DNA of 64,000 bases, from NCBI GenBank assembly GCA_007134775.1, contig SLKC01000024.1, positions 62,001 to 126,000 of the forward strand, written 5' to 3'. The position numbers and the translations under genes were made by a program. Positions 18,622 to 27,752 of this stretch are shown one piece after another. This DNA is from Ectothiorhodospiraceae bacterium. GTDB lineage: Bacteria; Pseudomonadota; Gammaproteobacteria; XJ16; Halofilaceae. Position 1 is the stretch's first letter, and each line of letters opens with the position of its first letter. Under the pieces are notes generated by a model. That model searched no databases. It was not told where the DNA came from and saw only the letters and a program-made list of their open reading frames with translations.

Positions 18622-19995
18622 ATGAAGATCATCATCCTCGGTGCCGGCCAGGTCGGCTCCTCGGTCGCACACAATCTGGCCGGGGAGGACAACGACATCA
18701 CGGTCGTCGACATCAATGCGCGCGTGCTGCAGCAGCTGCAGGACAAGCTCGACATCTCCACGGTCGCCGGGGTCGCCTCGCACCCCGATGTCCTGCGCCG
18801 CGCGGGCGCGGACGACGCCGACATGGTGCTCGCCGTGACCAGCAGTGACGAAGTCAACATGATCGCCTGCCAGATCGCCTACACCCTGTTCCACACGCCC
18901 ACCAAGATCGCGCGCCTGCGCCGTCAGGCCTATCTCAACGAACAGCGGCTGTTCGTCCAGGACGCCATCCCCGTCGATGTGCTGATCAGTCCCGAACTCA
19001 TTGTCACCGATTATGTGCGTCGTCTCATCGAGCATCCGGGTGCGCTGCAGGTCCTCGACTTCGCCGGCGGGCGGGTACGGCTTGTCGGTGTCCGCGCCTT
19101 CCACGGCGGCCCGCTGGTCGGCCACGAGCTGCGAACCCTGAAGGAGCACATGCCGAAGGTCGACAATCGGGTCGCGGCGATCTATCGCCAGGGTGCGCCG
19201 ATCATCCCAACCGGCAGCACCGTGATCGAGGCCGACGACGAGGTCTTTTTCGTCGCCGCACAGAAGGATATCCGGGCGGTGATGTCGGAGCTGCGCAAGC
19301 TCGACAAGCCGGTCAAGCGCATCATGCTCGCCGGTGGCGGCAACATCGGCAAGAACCTCGCGCAGCGCCTGGAGCAGCAGATCAATGTCAAGATCATTGA
19401 ACGCGATCCGGAGCGCGCGCAGTGGCTCTGCGAGCACCTCGAGCATACGGTCGTGTTGCAGGGCGACGCGGCTGATCGCGAGTTGCTGCTCGAGGAGAAT
19501 ATCGAGGACATGGATGTCTTCTGCGCGCTGACCAATGCCGACGAGGCCAACATCCTCTCGGCGATGCTGGCCAAGCGCATGGGCGCGACCAAGGTGATGT
19601 CGCTGATCAATCGGCCCGCTTATGTCGATCTGGTGGAGTCGGGCGTCATCGACATTGCGATTTCGCCGCAGCAAGTCACGATTGGCTCCCTGCTCGCCCA
19701 CGTCCGGCGTGGTGATGTGGTCGCGGTCCACTCGCTGCGCCGCGGTGCCGCCGAGGCGATCGAGGCCATCGCGCACGGGGATCGCAATACCTCCCGCGTC
19801 GTCGGCCGCCGCATCTGCGAGATCCCGCTGCCGAAGGGGGCGACGATCGGCGCCGTGGTGCGCGGTGACGAGGTCAAGATGGGACACGACGATCTGATCA
19901 TCCACGCCGAGGATCACGTGATCCTGTTCCTCGTCGACAAGCGCCGCATCCCGGAGGTAGAGAGGCTCTTCCAGGTCGGTGTGACCTTCATCTGA
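18622..19995 (+). CDS. trkA: Trk system potassium uptake regulator TrkA
   Basis: A 457-residue cytosolic NAD-binding subunit that gates the TrkH potassium channel. Two tandem RCK modules are visible. The first begins [14 protein letters not shown] (GxGxxG) with an Asp at the end of the second strand ([15 protein letters not shown]). The second begins [18 protein letters not shown] near residue 235. Each is followed by an RCK-C domain. The ATG at 18622 gives the standard N-terminus. It lies 13 bases upstream of trkH, forming an obvious operon. Potassium uptake by Trk is typical of salt-adapting bacteria. Confidence 0.96.
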   Translation: MKIIILGAGQVGSSVAHNLAGEDNDITVVDINARVLQQLQDKLDISTVAGVASHPDVLRRAGADDADMVLAVTSSDEVNMIACQIAYTLFHTPTKIARLRRQAYLNEQRLFVQDAIPVDVLISPELIVTDYVRRLIEHPGALQVLDFAGGRVRLVGVRAFHGGPLVGHELRTLKEHMPKVDNRVAAIYRQGAPIIPTGSTVIEADDEVFFVAAQKDIRAVMSELRKLDKPVKRIMLAGGGNIGKNLAQRLEQQINVKIIERDPERAQWLCEHLEHTVVLQGDAADRELLLEENIEDMDVFCALTNADEANILSAMLAKRMGATKVMSLINRPAYVDLVESGVIDIAISPQQVTIGSLLAHVRRGDVVAVHSLRRGAAEAIEAIAHGDRNTSRVVGRRICEIPLPKGATIGAVVRGDEVKMGHDDLIIHAEDHVILFLVDKRRIPEVERLFQVGVTFI

Positions 19996-20008
19996 GCCGG
20001 CAGCCACC

Positions 20009-21463
20009 ATGCACCTCAGCGTTGTCCAGAAAGTCCTCGGTCTGCTGCTGATGCTGTTCAGCATCACCATGCTGCCGCCCGTGGGGGTAGCCTGGTGGTA
20101 TGGCGACGGTACGGACCAGGCTTTCCTCGCCGCCGCGGCGATCCTGCTCCTGCTCGGATTCGCCGTCTGGCTGCCCGCGTGTCGCTCGCGCCAGGGCCTG
20201 CGCCTGCGCGAGGGTTTTCTCGTCGTCGCCCTGTTCTGGTCCGTGCTCGGCCTCGCCGGCGGCCTGCCGCTCTATCTCGCCGAGCATCCCGATATCTCGG
20301 TGACTGACGCCGCATTCGAGTCGGTATCCGGCCTGACCACGACGGGCTCGACGGTCCTGGTCGGCATCGGCGACCTGCCGGAGTCGATTCGATTTTACCG
20401 TCAGCAGCTACAGTGGATGGGCGGCATGGGGATCATCGTGCTCGCCGTGGCCATTCTGCCCATGCTCGGCATCGGCGGCATGCAGCTCTATCGCGCCGAG
20501 TTCCCCGGACCCGTCAAGGACAGCAAGCTCACCCCGCGCATTGCCGAGACGGCCAAGGCGCTGTGGAACATCTACCTGGGGCTGACCGTCCTGTGTGCCG
20601 TGGCCTACTGGTCGGCGGGCATGACGCCGTTCGACGCGATCGGCCACAGCTTCTCGACGGTGGCGATCGGCGGTTACTCGACCTACGACGCCAGCATCGG
20701 CCACTTCGACAGCGCGGCGATCGAGCTCATCGCCATTGTCTTCATGGTCCTCGGTGGCGCCAACTTCGCCCTGCACTTCGCCGCCCTGCGCCGCCGCAGC
20801 CTCTACCCCTACGCGATCGATGCCGAGTTCCGCACCTTCGTCGGCTTCCTCGGCGGCATTGCGGCGATCACCGTCGGCTATCTCCTGCTGCAGGGCACCT
20901 ATGGCAGCGACTGGTGGCGGGCGGTCCATGAAGGGCTGTTCCAGGCGGTGTCGATCGCCACGACGACCGGCTACGCCACGGCCAATTTCCATCTCTGGCC
21001 CGCTTTCCTGCCCGTGCTGCTCATCTTCGCCAGCTTCGTCGGCGGCTGCGCGGGCTCCACCGGTGGCGGGCTCAAGGTCATCCGGGTGCTGCTGCTGGCG
21101 AAGCAGGGTGCGCGTGAACTGGTCCGCCTGGTGCACCCGAATGCCCGCGTCGCCGTGAAGATTGGCGGCAAGGCCCTGGACGACCGCATCATCCAGGGTG
21201 TGTGGGGCTTTTTTGCCGCCTATGTCCTCTGCTTTGCCCTCGGCATGCTCGTGGTCATGGCCACGGGCCTCGACCAGGTCACTGCCTTCTCGGCGATGGC
21301 CGCGACCATCAATAACCTCGGGCCCGGGCTCGGCGATGTCGCCCCCCACTTCCGTGATATCCCCGACACGGCGAAGTGGGTCCTCGCTTTTGCCATGGTG
21401 CTCGGGCGCCTGGAGATCTTCACCGTGCTGGTCCTTCTCACCCCGGCGTTCTGGCGCCGGTGA
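20009..21463 (+). CDS. trkH: Trk potassium uptake channel TrkH
   Basis: A 484-residue inner-membrane potassium transporter with four repeated membrane-pore-membrane units. The four pore-loop regions are recognisable: TTTGSTVLVG, FSTVAIGGYSTYD, TTTGYATANF and INNLGPGLGD. Each contains the Gly used for the selectivity filter. It works with TrkA encoded just upstream. The stop codon overlaps the GTG start of the next gene. Confidence 0.96.
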   Translation: MHLSVVQKVLGLLLMLFSITMLPPVGVAWWYGDGTDQAFLAAAAILLLLGFAVWLPACRSRQGLRLREGFLVVALFWSVLGLAGGLPLYLAEHPDISVTDAAFESVSGLTTTGSTVLVGIGDLPESIRFYRQQLQWMGGMGIIVLAVAILPMLGIGGMQLYRAEFPGPVKDSKLTPRIAETAKALWNIYLGLTVLCAVAYWSAGMTPFDAIGHSFSTVAIGGYSTYDASIGHFDSAAIELIAIVFMVLGGANFALHFAALRRRSLYPYAIDAEFRTFVGFLGGIAAITVGYLLLQGTYGSDWWRAVHEGLFQAVSIATTTGYATANFHLWPAFLPVLLIFASFVGGCAGSTGGGLKVIRVLLLAKQGARELVRLVHPNARVAVKIGGKALDDRIIQGVWGFFAAYVLCFALGMLVVMATGLDQVTAFSAMAATINNLGPGLGDVAPHFRDIPDTAKWVLAFAMVLGRLEIFTVLVLLTPAFWRR

Positions 21464-22380
21464 GCGCGGAGACTGCTCGCGCGGACCCCATCGCCGGCGT
21501 CGGCCTGGCCGTCGCCAGCTTCGGGCTGTGGGGGCTGCTGCCGGTCTATTTCAAGGCCGTCGAGATGCTGCCGGCGACCGAGGTCCTGGCCCATCGCGTG
21601 GTCTGGTCTCTGTTGTGGACCGGGCTGCTGCTGACCGTCGTGGTGCAGTGGAGCGCGGTGCGCGCCGCTTTTGCCGAGCGGCGCATGGTGGCGACCCTCG
21701 CGGGCTCGGCGCTACTGATCGGGATCAACTGGTTGATCTTCATCTGGGCCGTCGCCCACGATCGCGTGCTCGAGGCGAGCCTCGGCTATTTCATCACGCC
21801 GCTGTTCAATGTCCTGACGGGCCGCATCTTTCTCGGTGAGGCGCTCGGCCGCACCCGCGCCCTCGCGGTTGCGCTGGCCGCGGTCGGCGTCGGCTGGATG
21901 CTCTGGCAGGTCGGTGTCGTGCCGTGGGTTGGGCTCAGTCTCGGCGCACTGTTCGCTACCTACGGCCTCGTGCGTAAAATGGCGCCCGTGGCGGCCGCGC
22001 CCGGCCTGTTCGTCGAGACCGCGCTGCTCACGCCATTCGCTGCGGTCTATCTCGGTTGGCTCGCCTGGCAGGGCAGCGGTGCCTTTGGAACCGTCGGGCC
22101 GGCGTTCGACGGCCTGCTGGTTGCGGCGGGCTTGGTGACCGCGCTGCCGCTGATCCTGTTCGCCGGGGCAGCACGGCGTCTGCGCCTGACCACGGTCGGT
22201 CTGCTGTTCTACATGACCCCGACGATGCAGATGCTGTTGGCCGTGCTCGCCTTTGGCGAGCCCTTCACGGTCGACCATGCGGTCACATTCGCTTGCATCT
22301 GGCTGGCGCTGGCGCTTTACTCCGGGCGCAGCCTTTATCAGTACCGGGTCGATCGTGCCCGATTGGAGACACCGCATTGA
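21460..22380 (+). CDS. rarD: RarD-type EamA/DMT permease
   Basis: A 306-residue inner-membrane protein with about ten hydrophobic helices, of the RarD branch of the drug/metabolite transporter superfamily. The N-terminal VGLAVASFGLWGLLPVYFKAVEMLPATEVLAHRVVWSLL and the block ASLGYFITPLFNVLTGRIFLGE are typical of RarD. The substrate of RarD is not known with certainty. The GTG at 21460 overlaps the trkH stop (GTGA) and gives normal length. The upstream open frame belongs to the trkH shadow. Confidence 0.85.
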   Translation: MSAETARADPIAGVGLAVASFGLWGLLPVYFKAVEMLPATEVLAHRVVWSLLWTGLLLTVVVQWSAVRAAFAERRMVATLAGSALLIGINWLIFIWAVAHDRVLEASLGYFITPLFNVLTGRIFLGEALGRTRALAVALAAVGVGWMLWQVGVVPWVGLSLGALFATYGLVRKMAPVAAAPGLFVETALLTPFAAVYLGWLAWQGSGAFGTVGPAFDGLLVAAGLVTALPLILFAGAARRLRLTTVGLLFYMTPTMQMLLAVLAFGEPFTVDHAVTFACIWLALALYSGRSLYQYRVDRARLETPH

Positions 22381-22697
22381 GCCGTATCCGGCACTTCGAG
22401 GCGATGCTCGAGCGGGGGCAGGATGGCGCGCTGTTGCGCTTTTCCCTGGGCAACGAGTACCTCGCAGCGGGCGAGCCGGCGCGCGCGGTCGAGCATCTCG
22501 CCTGCGCCGTGGAGCACGACCCCGGCTATTCCGCTGCCTGGAAGGCGCTGGGGCGTGCCCATGAGCGTTGTGGTGATACCGCGGCCGCGATGGCGGCGTG
22601 GGATCAGGGTATCGAGGCCGCACAGGCGCGGGGCGACAAGCAGGCGGCCAAAGAGATGCAGGTCTTTCGCAAGCGCTTGCAGAAGGCGGGGGGATGA
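22377..22697 (+). CDS. Small TPR-containing protein
   Basis: A 106-residue protein built from tetratricopeptide-like helices: LLRFSLGNEYLAAGEPARAVEHLACAVEHDP, then AAWKALGRAHERCGDTAAAMAAWDQGIEAA. It should be a cytosolic protein-interaction module; the partner is unknown. The start is TTG at 22377, overlapping the rarD stop as TTGA, with GGAG eight bases upstream. The stop overlaps the start of the acyltransferase gene, so translation is probably coupled on both sides. Confidence 0.7.
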   Translation: MSRIRHFEAMLERGQDGALLRFSLGNEYLAAGEPARAVEHLACAVEHDPGYSAAWKALGRAHERCGDTAAAMAAWDQGIEAAQARGDKQAAKEMQVFRKRLQKAGG

Positions 22698-23674
22698 CGC
22701 AGGCAAGGCACGTTCGACACAGCCGCAGCGCGGTCCCCGCATTCCATCGCGGGCTTCTGGCGCCGCGCCACTGGGGTGCCTGGTGTGCCATCGGTCTGAT
22801 GAGCCTGCTGGTGCTGCTGCCGCAGCGCCTGCGCGACGGCATTGGCGCGGGCCTCGGCGAACTCAACTACCGCTTCGCCGAGCGCCGGCGCGCCATCGCC
22901 CGGATCAACATCGGGCTGTGCTTCCCGCATGAGGCCGCCGCCCAGCGCGAGGAGTTGGTCCGGGGCCACTTCCACGCCTTTGGCCGGACGCTGGTCGATA
23001 TGCCCCGGCTGTGGTGGGACTGGCGCGCCCGCTTTGGTCGGCGCGAATGCCGTTTCACCGGCCTGGACATCGTGCAGCGCCACGTCGCCGCCGGGCGCTC
23101 GGTCATCCTCCTTAATCCACACACGGTGGCGGTCGATTTCGGGGGGGCGGCGCTCACCCAGCACTTCTCGATGTCGACGATGTTCAAGCCGCTCGGCCAT
23201 CCGGTCGCCGACTGGCTTGTCGCGCGGACCCGTGCGCGCTATGGCGCCCTGTTCGCGCGCGAGGACGGGCTGCGCCCCGTACTTCGGGCCCTGCGCCGTG
23301 GGAGCGTGTTCTACTACATGCCCGACGAGGACCTCGGCGAGCGCGATAGCGTCTTTGCCCCCTTCTTCGGTCGCCAAAAGGCGACACTGTCGACGCTATC
23401 GCGGTTGGCACGCGGTGACCACGTGGTCGTCGTCCCCATGATCGCCTTCTATGATCCGGCTGCGCGGCGCTACGACATCAAGCTGTTGCCGGCGCTGGAA
23501 GATTTCCCCAGCGGGGATGCGCAGGCCGATGCCGCGGCCATGAATCGCGCCCTCGAGCGCGCGATTCGGCGGCGCCCGGAGGCCTACTTCTGGACCTTCC
23601 GCCTGTTCCGCACGACACCGTTTGGCGAGGTCTCGCCCTACAAGGGGCTCAAACGCCGTTCCGGCAGGGGATAG
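22694..23674 (+). CDS. Lipid A biosynthesis acyltransferase (LpxL/LpxM family), HX4D type
   Basis: A 326-residue inner-membrane acyltransferase of the HtrB/LpxL family, expected to add a secondary acyl chain to a lipid A precursor on the cytosolic face. A hydrophobic N-terminal anchor is present (GAWCAIGLMSLLVLLP). The catalytic motif is NPHTVAVDFGG, where His and Asp form HX4D. PEAYFWTFRLFRTTPFGE near the C-terminus matches the family's YxWxxRRF-like block. The ATG at 22694 overlaps the previous stop. A second family member follows after 4 bases. Donor chain and acceptor cannot be read from sequence. Confidence 0.85.
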   Translation: MTQARHVRHSRSAVPAFHRGLLAPRHWGAWCAIGLMSLLVLLPQRLRDGIGAGLGELNYRFAERRRAIARINIGLCFPHEAAAQREELVRGHFHAFGRTLVDMPRLWWDWRARFGRRECRFTGLDIVQRHVAAGRSVILLNPHTVAVDFGGAALTQHFSMSTMFKPLGHPVADWLVARTRARYGALFAREDGLRPVLRALRRGSVFYYMPDEDLGERDSVFAPFFGRQKATLSTLSRLARGDHVVVVPMIAFYDPAARRYDIKLLPALEDFPSGDAQADAAAMNRALERAIRRRPEAYFWTFRLFRTTPFGEVSPYKGLKRRSGRG

Positions 23675-23678
23675 TGGG

Positions 23679-24572
23679 GTGCTGTCCCGTCTCCTGCAAT
23701 GGTCCATCGGTGCCGTCGGGCGCCTGCCGTTGCCCGCGGCACAGGTGCTCGGTGCCGGTCTCGGTAGCGTGATCTGGCTGCTGCCAAACCGCGCACGCCG
23801 CACCGCCAGTGCCAACATTGCGCGTTGTTTTCCCGCGCTGACGCCAGCGGCGCACCGCCGCCTGTTGCGCCAGAGTCTGCAGCACCTCGGGCGCACGGTG
23901 ACCGATAGCGCCTGGGTGTGGACGCGCCCACCAGCGGCGCTCGAGTCGGTCGTGCGCGAGGTGCGGGGCTACGACGCGGTCGAAGCGGCGCAGACCGCTG
24001 GCCGGGGGGTCATCTTCGTCAGCCCCCACATCGGCTGCTGGGAGTTGGTTGGGACGTGGCTCGCCCGCCGGACGCCGTTGACGGCGCTGTACCGACCGCC
24101 CCGGCTGCGGGCGCTGGAGCCGATCATGATCGCGGGCCGCGAGCGCACCGGCGCACGTCTGGTGCCGACCGATGCACGCGGTGTGCGCACGCTGGCGCGG
24201 GCGCTGAAGGCGGGCGAGGCGATCGGCATCCTGCCGGACCAGGCGCCGCCGCCCGGTCGGGGCGTGATCGCGCCCTTCTTCGGGGAGCCCGCCCGAACCA
24301 TGATGCTGCTGTCGCGGCTTGCCCGCCAGCGCGAGGTAAGCGTGATCTTCTGCGTCATGGAGCGTCTGCCACGGGGCGCCGGCTTTCGCCTGCATCTGTT
24401 GCCGGCGATCGAGGAGGTCGGCGCCGCGGATGACATTGCCGCCGCGACGGCGGTGAATCGGGAGGTGGAGCGCTGTATCGCGCTGCGTCCGGAGCAGTAT
24501 ATGTGGAGCTACCGCCGCTTTCGGCGAGTGGGGAGCCGTCGTGGTGGGCAAAAAGAAGCCCGGCCCCGCTAG
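23679..24572 (+). CDS. Lysophospholipid/lipid A acyltransferase family protein, HX4E type
   Basis: A 297-residue second acyltransferase in tandem with the previous gene. The catalytic motif is SPHIGCWELVG (HX4E). The C-terminal PEQYMWSYRRFRR is the standard LpxL/HtrB signature. ILPDQAPPPGRGVIAPFFGEPA matches the substrate-pocket block. It starts with GTG at 23679, with no better in-frame start. The pair probably adds the two secondary acyl chains of lipid A (inference). The stop codon sits in the loop of a strong hairpin (separate entry). Confidence 0.85.
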   Translation: MLSRLLQWSIGAVGRLPLPAAQVLGAGLGSVIWLLPNRARRTASANIARCFPALTPAAHRRLLRQSLQHLGRTVTDSAWVWTRPPAALESVVREVRGYDAVEAAQTAGRGVIFVSPHIGCWELVGTWLARRTPLTALYRPPRLRALEPIMIAGRERTGARLVPTDARGVRTLARALKAGEAIGILPDQAPPPGRGVIAPFFGEPARTMMLLSRLARQREVSVIFCVMERLPRGAGFRLHLLPAIEEVGAADDIAAATAVNREVERCIALRPEQYMWSYRRFRRVGSRRGGQKEARPR

Positions 24573-24580
24573 GGCCGGGC
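24558..24580 (+). terminator. GC-rich hairpin overlapping the acyltransferase stop codon
   Basis: GCCCGGCCC (24558-24566) pairs with GGGCCGGGC (24572-24580) around a five-base loop holding the first two bases of the TAG stop. Flanking GGTGGG and CCCACC can extend the structure. There is no T-tract. It probably marks the end of the long def-to-acyltransferase run. Confidence 0.5.
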
Positions 24581-25048
24581 CCACCGCTCCCTGGCGTAGG
24601 GTGATGAAGATCTGGACGTTCCTGGTCCGGGGCGTCCCTGCCCCGTCGATCCTCCTGATCGCGTTCCAAGGGCGACATCCCGGTCACCTTGCGCCCCCTC
24701 CCCCGAGGGTTGATCCACCGGGTGGCCCTGCCTGGCGCCCGGCCGCTTCCCGCGATTGTCTGCTTCCGTGGTCCCTCCCTAGAACGTGACCACGATGACA
24801 TCGCACGACCGGTGGGGTCATTCGGGTGAGGTGGACAATCGGGTGTCCGTGATGCGGACACCGTTTGTCAGTCGCGACCGACAGATGTCGGTCCTCACTG
24901 ACAACAGATTGCACCAATGGAGTGCATCACGGAGGCTGGCCGTCTGACTCTTGCGCCCATGTCCGTGCTGGCCGAGGATGCGGAAGGCTGTAACGGCGCA
25001 CCGCCCCATGTTCAGGGACGCCCGGAACGGGAGCAACTGGGAGAATCC
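24581..25048. other. Long non-coding gap with clustered hairpins
   Basis: No convincing protein is encoded here. The left two thirds (24581-24835) is C-rich and shows no clear element except a weak promoter-like pair, TTGTCT (24756-24761), 18 bases, TAGAAC (24780-24785). The stretch 24842-24926 holds three successive inverted repeats (next entry). The last 40 bases lead to the iminopeptidase ribosome-binding site. The gap is unusually long for this gene-dense window. Confidence 0.6.
24842..24926 (+). promoter_or_regulatory. Three consecutive hairpins, possible structured leader or small RNA
   Basis: Hairpin 1 is GGTGTCCG-TGATG-CGGACACC (24842-24862). Hairpin 2 spans 24865-24904: outer arms TTGTCAGT and ACTGACAA, inner arms ACCGAC and GTCGGT, with a CGCG/CCTC internal loop. 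Hairpin 3 is TGCAC-CAATGGA-GTGCA (24910-24926). They lie 123 bases or more before the iminopeptidase start. They could form a leader RNA, a small RNA or binding sites for a dimeric protein. The strand is assumed from the downstream gene. No match to a known riboswitch was recognised. Confidence 0.4.
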
Positions 25049-26011
25049 ATGCGCGAGCTTTATCCACCGCTCGAGCCCTTCGTTCAGCACTCGATCGAGG
25101 TCGGCGATGGGCATGTGCTGCACGCCAGTGAATACGGTCGCCCCGACGGCCTGCCCGTGGTGGTCCTCCACGGTGGCCCCGGTGCGGGCAGTGCTGCCTG
25201 GCATGCGCGGGTGTTCGACCCCGACGTCTATCGTGTGGTGCTGTTCGATCAGCGCGGCTGTGGCCGCTCCACGCCCCATGCCTCGCTCGCGGCCAATACG
25301 ACGGAACACCTGCTGGCCGATATCGAGCAGATACGCGTACACCTGGGTGTCGATTGCTGGTGCCTCTTCGGCGGATCCTGGGGCGCCACGCTCGCGGTGC
25401 TCTACGCCGCGCGCCACCCCGAGCGTGTGCGTGGGCTGTTTCTGCGCGGTGTCTTTCTCGCCCGTGCGCGCGACATTGCATGGTTCTATGGCGACGGCGC
25501 CAGGCGATTCCTGCCCGATGCCTGGGAGGCCTTCGTCGCCGTGCTCCCGCCCGCCGATCGGGACCAGCCGCTCGTGGGATACCACCGCCGGCTCTTCGGT
25601 ACGGACGACATTGCCCGCATGGCCGCCGCGCGCGCCTGGAGCGGCTGGGAGGTGCGCGCGCTGCGCTGCGGGATCAGCTCCGAGGGGGCGGCGACTCCGA
25701 GTGCCTACCCCGGGGCCGTGCTCGCCCTCGCGCGCATCCAGGCGGAGTATCTGCTCAATGCCTGTTGGCTGGCGGAGGGCGAGGTCCTGGCGGCGGCAGA
25801 GAATCTAGCCGGGCTGCCCGGCACCATCGTGCATGGGCGCTACGATCTCGTCTGCCCCGTCGAACAGGCGCACGCGCTCGCCCGCGCTTGGCCGGACGCG
25901 ACGCTGGAGGTGGTCGAGGGGGCCGGCCATGGCGGCGCGGAGCCGGGGGTGATCGATGCCCTGGTGCGAACGACGGATCGGTTCGCGGCTCAGCAGGGGC
26001 AGCGGCGGTGA
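25049..26011 (+). CDS. pip: Proline iminopeptidase
   Basis: A 320-residue alpha/beta-hydrolase that releases N-terminal proline from peptides. Seen in the sequence are the oxyanion motif HGGPG (41-45), DQRGCGRSTPH (67-77), the nucleophile elbow GGSWGATLA with Ser110, an acid residue in GRYDLVCP and the catalytic His in EGAGHGG. Length and motif order match peptidase family S33 iminopeptidases. The ATG at 25049 has GGGAG five bases upstream and begins with the typical MRELYPPLEPF. The open frame continues 44 codons upstream but crosses the hairpin region. It overlaps dtd by four bases. Confidence 0.92.
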   Translation: MRELYPPLEPFVQHSIEVGDGHVLHASEYGRPDGLPVVVLHGGPGAGSAAWHARVFDPDVYRVVLFDQRGCGRSTPHASLAANTTEHLLADIEQIRVHLGVDCWCLFGGSWGATLAVLYAARHPERVRGLFLRGVFLARARDIAWFYGDGARRFLPDAWEAFVAVLPPADRDQPLVGYHRRLFGTDDIARMAAARAWSGWEVRALRCGISSEGAATPSAYPGAVLALARIQAEYLLNACWLAEGEVLAAAENLAGLPGTIVHGRYDLVCPVEQAHALARAWPDATLEVVEGAGHGGAEPGVIDALVRTTDRFAAQQGQRR

Positions 26012-26457
26012 TCGGGCTGCTCCAGCGGGTCAGCGAGGCGGGGGTGTCCGTCGACGGCATCGAGGTGGCTGCAATCGGACGCGGCCTGCTCGTGCTCGTA
26101 GGGGTCGAAGCGGGGGACGGGGCCCCGCAGGCGGAACGGCTCGCCGAGCGCATCCTTGGGTACCGGGTCTTCCCGGATGCGAATGGGCGCATGAACGCGA
26201 GCGTGACGGCCATCGGCGGGGAAGTCCTGCTGGTGCCACAGTTCACCCTCGCTGCCGATACCCGCAAGGGGACGCGGGCGAGCTTCACGCCCGCGGCGGC
26301 GCCCACGACGGGCGAGCAACGTTTTGGCGAGCTGGTGACCGCCGCACAGGGAGTGGGCGTGCGAGTCGCGACCGGCCGTTTCGGCGCTGACATGCAGATC
26401 CGCCTGGTCAACGACGGCCCGGTCACCTTCCACCTGCGCGTGCCGCCGCCGGCCTGA
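26008..26457 (+). CDS. dtd: D-aminoacyl-tRNA deacylase
   Basis: A 149-residue enzyme that hydrolyses D-aminoacyl-tRNAs, protecting translation from D-amino acids. The start is GTG at 26008, overlapping the iminopeptidase stop. The protein begins MIGLLQRVSEAGVSV. The two active-site motifs are present as VPQFTLAADT (normally SQFTL; Pro replaces Ser here) and LVNDGPVTF (GxPVT type). Length equals the E. coli protein within a few residues. It lies directly upstream of the histidine genes. Confidence 0.93.
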   Translation: MIGLLQRVSEAGVSVDGIEVAAIGRGLLVLVGVEAGDGAPQAERLAERILGYRVFPDANGRMNASVTAIGGEVLLVPQFTLAADTRKGTRASFTPAAAPTTGEQRFGELVTAAQGVGVRVATGRFGADMQIRLVNDGPVTFHLRVPPPA

Positions 26458-26463
26458 TATGAT
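26455..26463 (+). promoter_or_regulatory. Possible extended -10 promoter of the his genes
   Basis: TGATATGAT at the dtd stop matches an extended -10 element (TG, one base, then TATGAT, five of six to consensus). There is no good -35 hexamer 17 bases upstream. The position, 28 bases before hisB, is suitable for transcription of hisBHAF. Confidence 0.35.
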
Positions 26464-26490
26464 CGCGCTTTCGTCGGTGAGGATCCCGCA

Positions 26491-27084
26491 ATGAGCGCCC
26501 GCAAGGCCGAGATTACGCGCGAGACCCTGGAGACCCGCATCCGCCTGAGCGTCGATCTGGACGGCGCGGGCGTGGCATCGCTCGCCAGTGGCATCGGCTT
26601 TTTCGATCACATGCTCGCGCAGGTGGCGCGCCATGGCCTCATCGATCTTGCTGGGGAAATCGCCGGGGACCTCGATGTCGACGGTCACCACACCGTCGAG
26701 GACACGGGGATCGTGCTGGGTCAGGCTATCGATGAGGCCCTCGGCGAGCGCCGCGGTATACAGCGTTACGGCCACGCCTATGTCCCGCTCGACGAGGCGC
26801 TCTCACGCGTGGTGATCGATTTCTCGGGGCGACCGGGGCTCTTTCTCCACGCCCATTTCCCGCGACCGCACGTCGGCGCGTTCGATACCGAACTGGTCGG
26901 CGAGTTCTTCCGCGGCTTCGCTAACCACGCGCGCTGTACGCTCCATCTCGATGTCCTGCGTGGCGACAATGCCCACCACGTGATCGAGACCCTGTTCAAG
27001 GCCTTCGGTCGGGCACTGCGTTTGGCGGTAGAGGCTGATCCGCGAGCCCCCGCGCGTACGCCCTCGACCAAGGGCTCGCTCTGA
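26491..27084 (+). CDS. hisB: Imidazoleglycerol-phosphate dehydratase
   Basis: A 197-residue monofunctional IGP dehydratase, step six of histidine synthesis. It lacks the HisB-N phosphatase domain found in enterobacterial HisB. Metal-binding motifs are [30 protein letters not shown] and [12 protein letters not shown] lies before the ATG at 26491. It is the first gene of hisB-H-A-F; ten bases separate it from hisH. Confidence 0.96.
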   Translation: MSARKAEITRETLETRIRLSVDLDGAGVASLASGIGFFDHMLAQVARHGLIDLAGEIAGDLDVDGHHTVEDTGIVLGQAIDEALGERRGIQRYGHAYVPLDEALSRVVIDFSGRPGLFLHAHFPRPHVGAFDTELVGEFFRGFANHARCTLHLDVLRGDNAHHVIETLFKAFGRALRLAVEADPRAPARTPSTKGSL

Positions 27085-27094
27085 GCGGGGCGGC

Positions 27095-27733
27095 ATGGGC
27101 ACGATCGCCGTTATCGACTACGGCATGGGCAACCTGCGCTCGGTGGCCCGTGCGCTTGAGCACGTCGTGCCCGGTGGGGTCCGCGTGCGGGTGACAGCGC
27201 AAGCGGCCGACGTCCTGGCGGCCGATCGCATCGTTTTCCCCGGGCAAGGGGCCGCACGCGATTGCATGCGGGCGCTCGATGCCCAGGGATTGCGCGACCC
27301 CCTGCTGAAGGTGGCACAGGATCGCCCGTTTCTGGGTATGTGCATGGGGCTGCAGGTCCTGCTCGACCACAGCGACGAGGGGGCGACCCCCTGCCTCGGT
27401 CTCATCGCCGGTCGCGTCCACCGCTTCGTCTCGGGAGAGCGGGCGGCAGACGGCGGACGCTGCAAGATCCCCCACATGGGCTGGAACGAGGTGTGGCAGG
27501 CGCAGTCCCATCCCCTGTGGGATGGCATTGTTGACGGTACGCGCTTTTACTTCGTACACAGCTACTATGCCGAGCCGGATGAGCCGGAGAGGGCGGCAGG
27601 TATAACCGAACACGGCCGGCAGTTTTGCAGCGCGCTCGCCTGGGCGAACCTGTTTGCCTGCCAGTTCCACCCCGAGAAGAGTTCGGCGGCGGGGCTGCGC
27701 CTGCTGGCCAATTTCGTGTCGTGGGACCCCTGA
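27095..27733 (+). CDS. hisH: Imidazole glycerol phosphate synthase, glutaminase subunit
   Basis: A 212-residue class I glutamine amidotransferase that supplies ammonia to HisF. It begins IAVIDYGMGNLRSV. The nucleophile is Cys83 in FLGMCMGLQ, and the catalytic His/Glu pair is in CQFHPEKSS near the C-terminus. KIPHMGWNEV is the standard HisH block. It forms a heterodimer with HisF, encoded two genes downstream. Confidence 0.96.
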   Translation: MGTIAVIDYGMGNLRSVARALEHVVPGGVRVRVTAQAADVLAADRIVFPGQGAARDCMRALDAQGLRDPLLKVAQDRPFLGMCMGLQVLLDHSDEGATPCLGLIAGRVHRFVSGERAADGGRCKIPHMGWNEVWQAQSHPLWDGIVDGTRFYFVHSYYAEPDEPERAAGITEHGRQFCSALAWANLFACQFHPEKSSAAGLRLLANFVSWDP

Positions 27734-27752
27734 GGAGGGAGGTCAGCCCATC

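Noticed and set aside
24917-25048. Longer N-terminus of the iminopeptidase starting at 24917
   Set aside because: The extension crosses the hairpin region, lacks family similarity, and the ATG at 25049 has a good ribosome-binding site.
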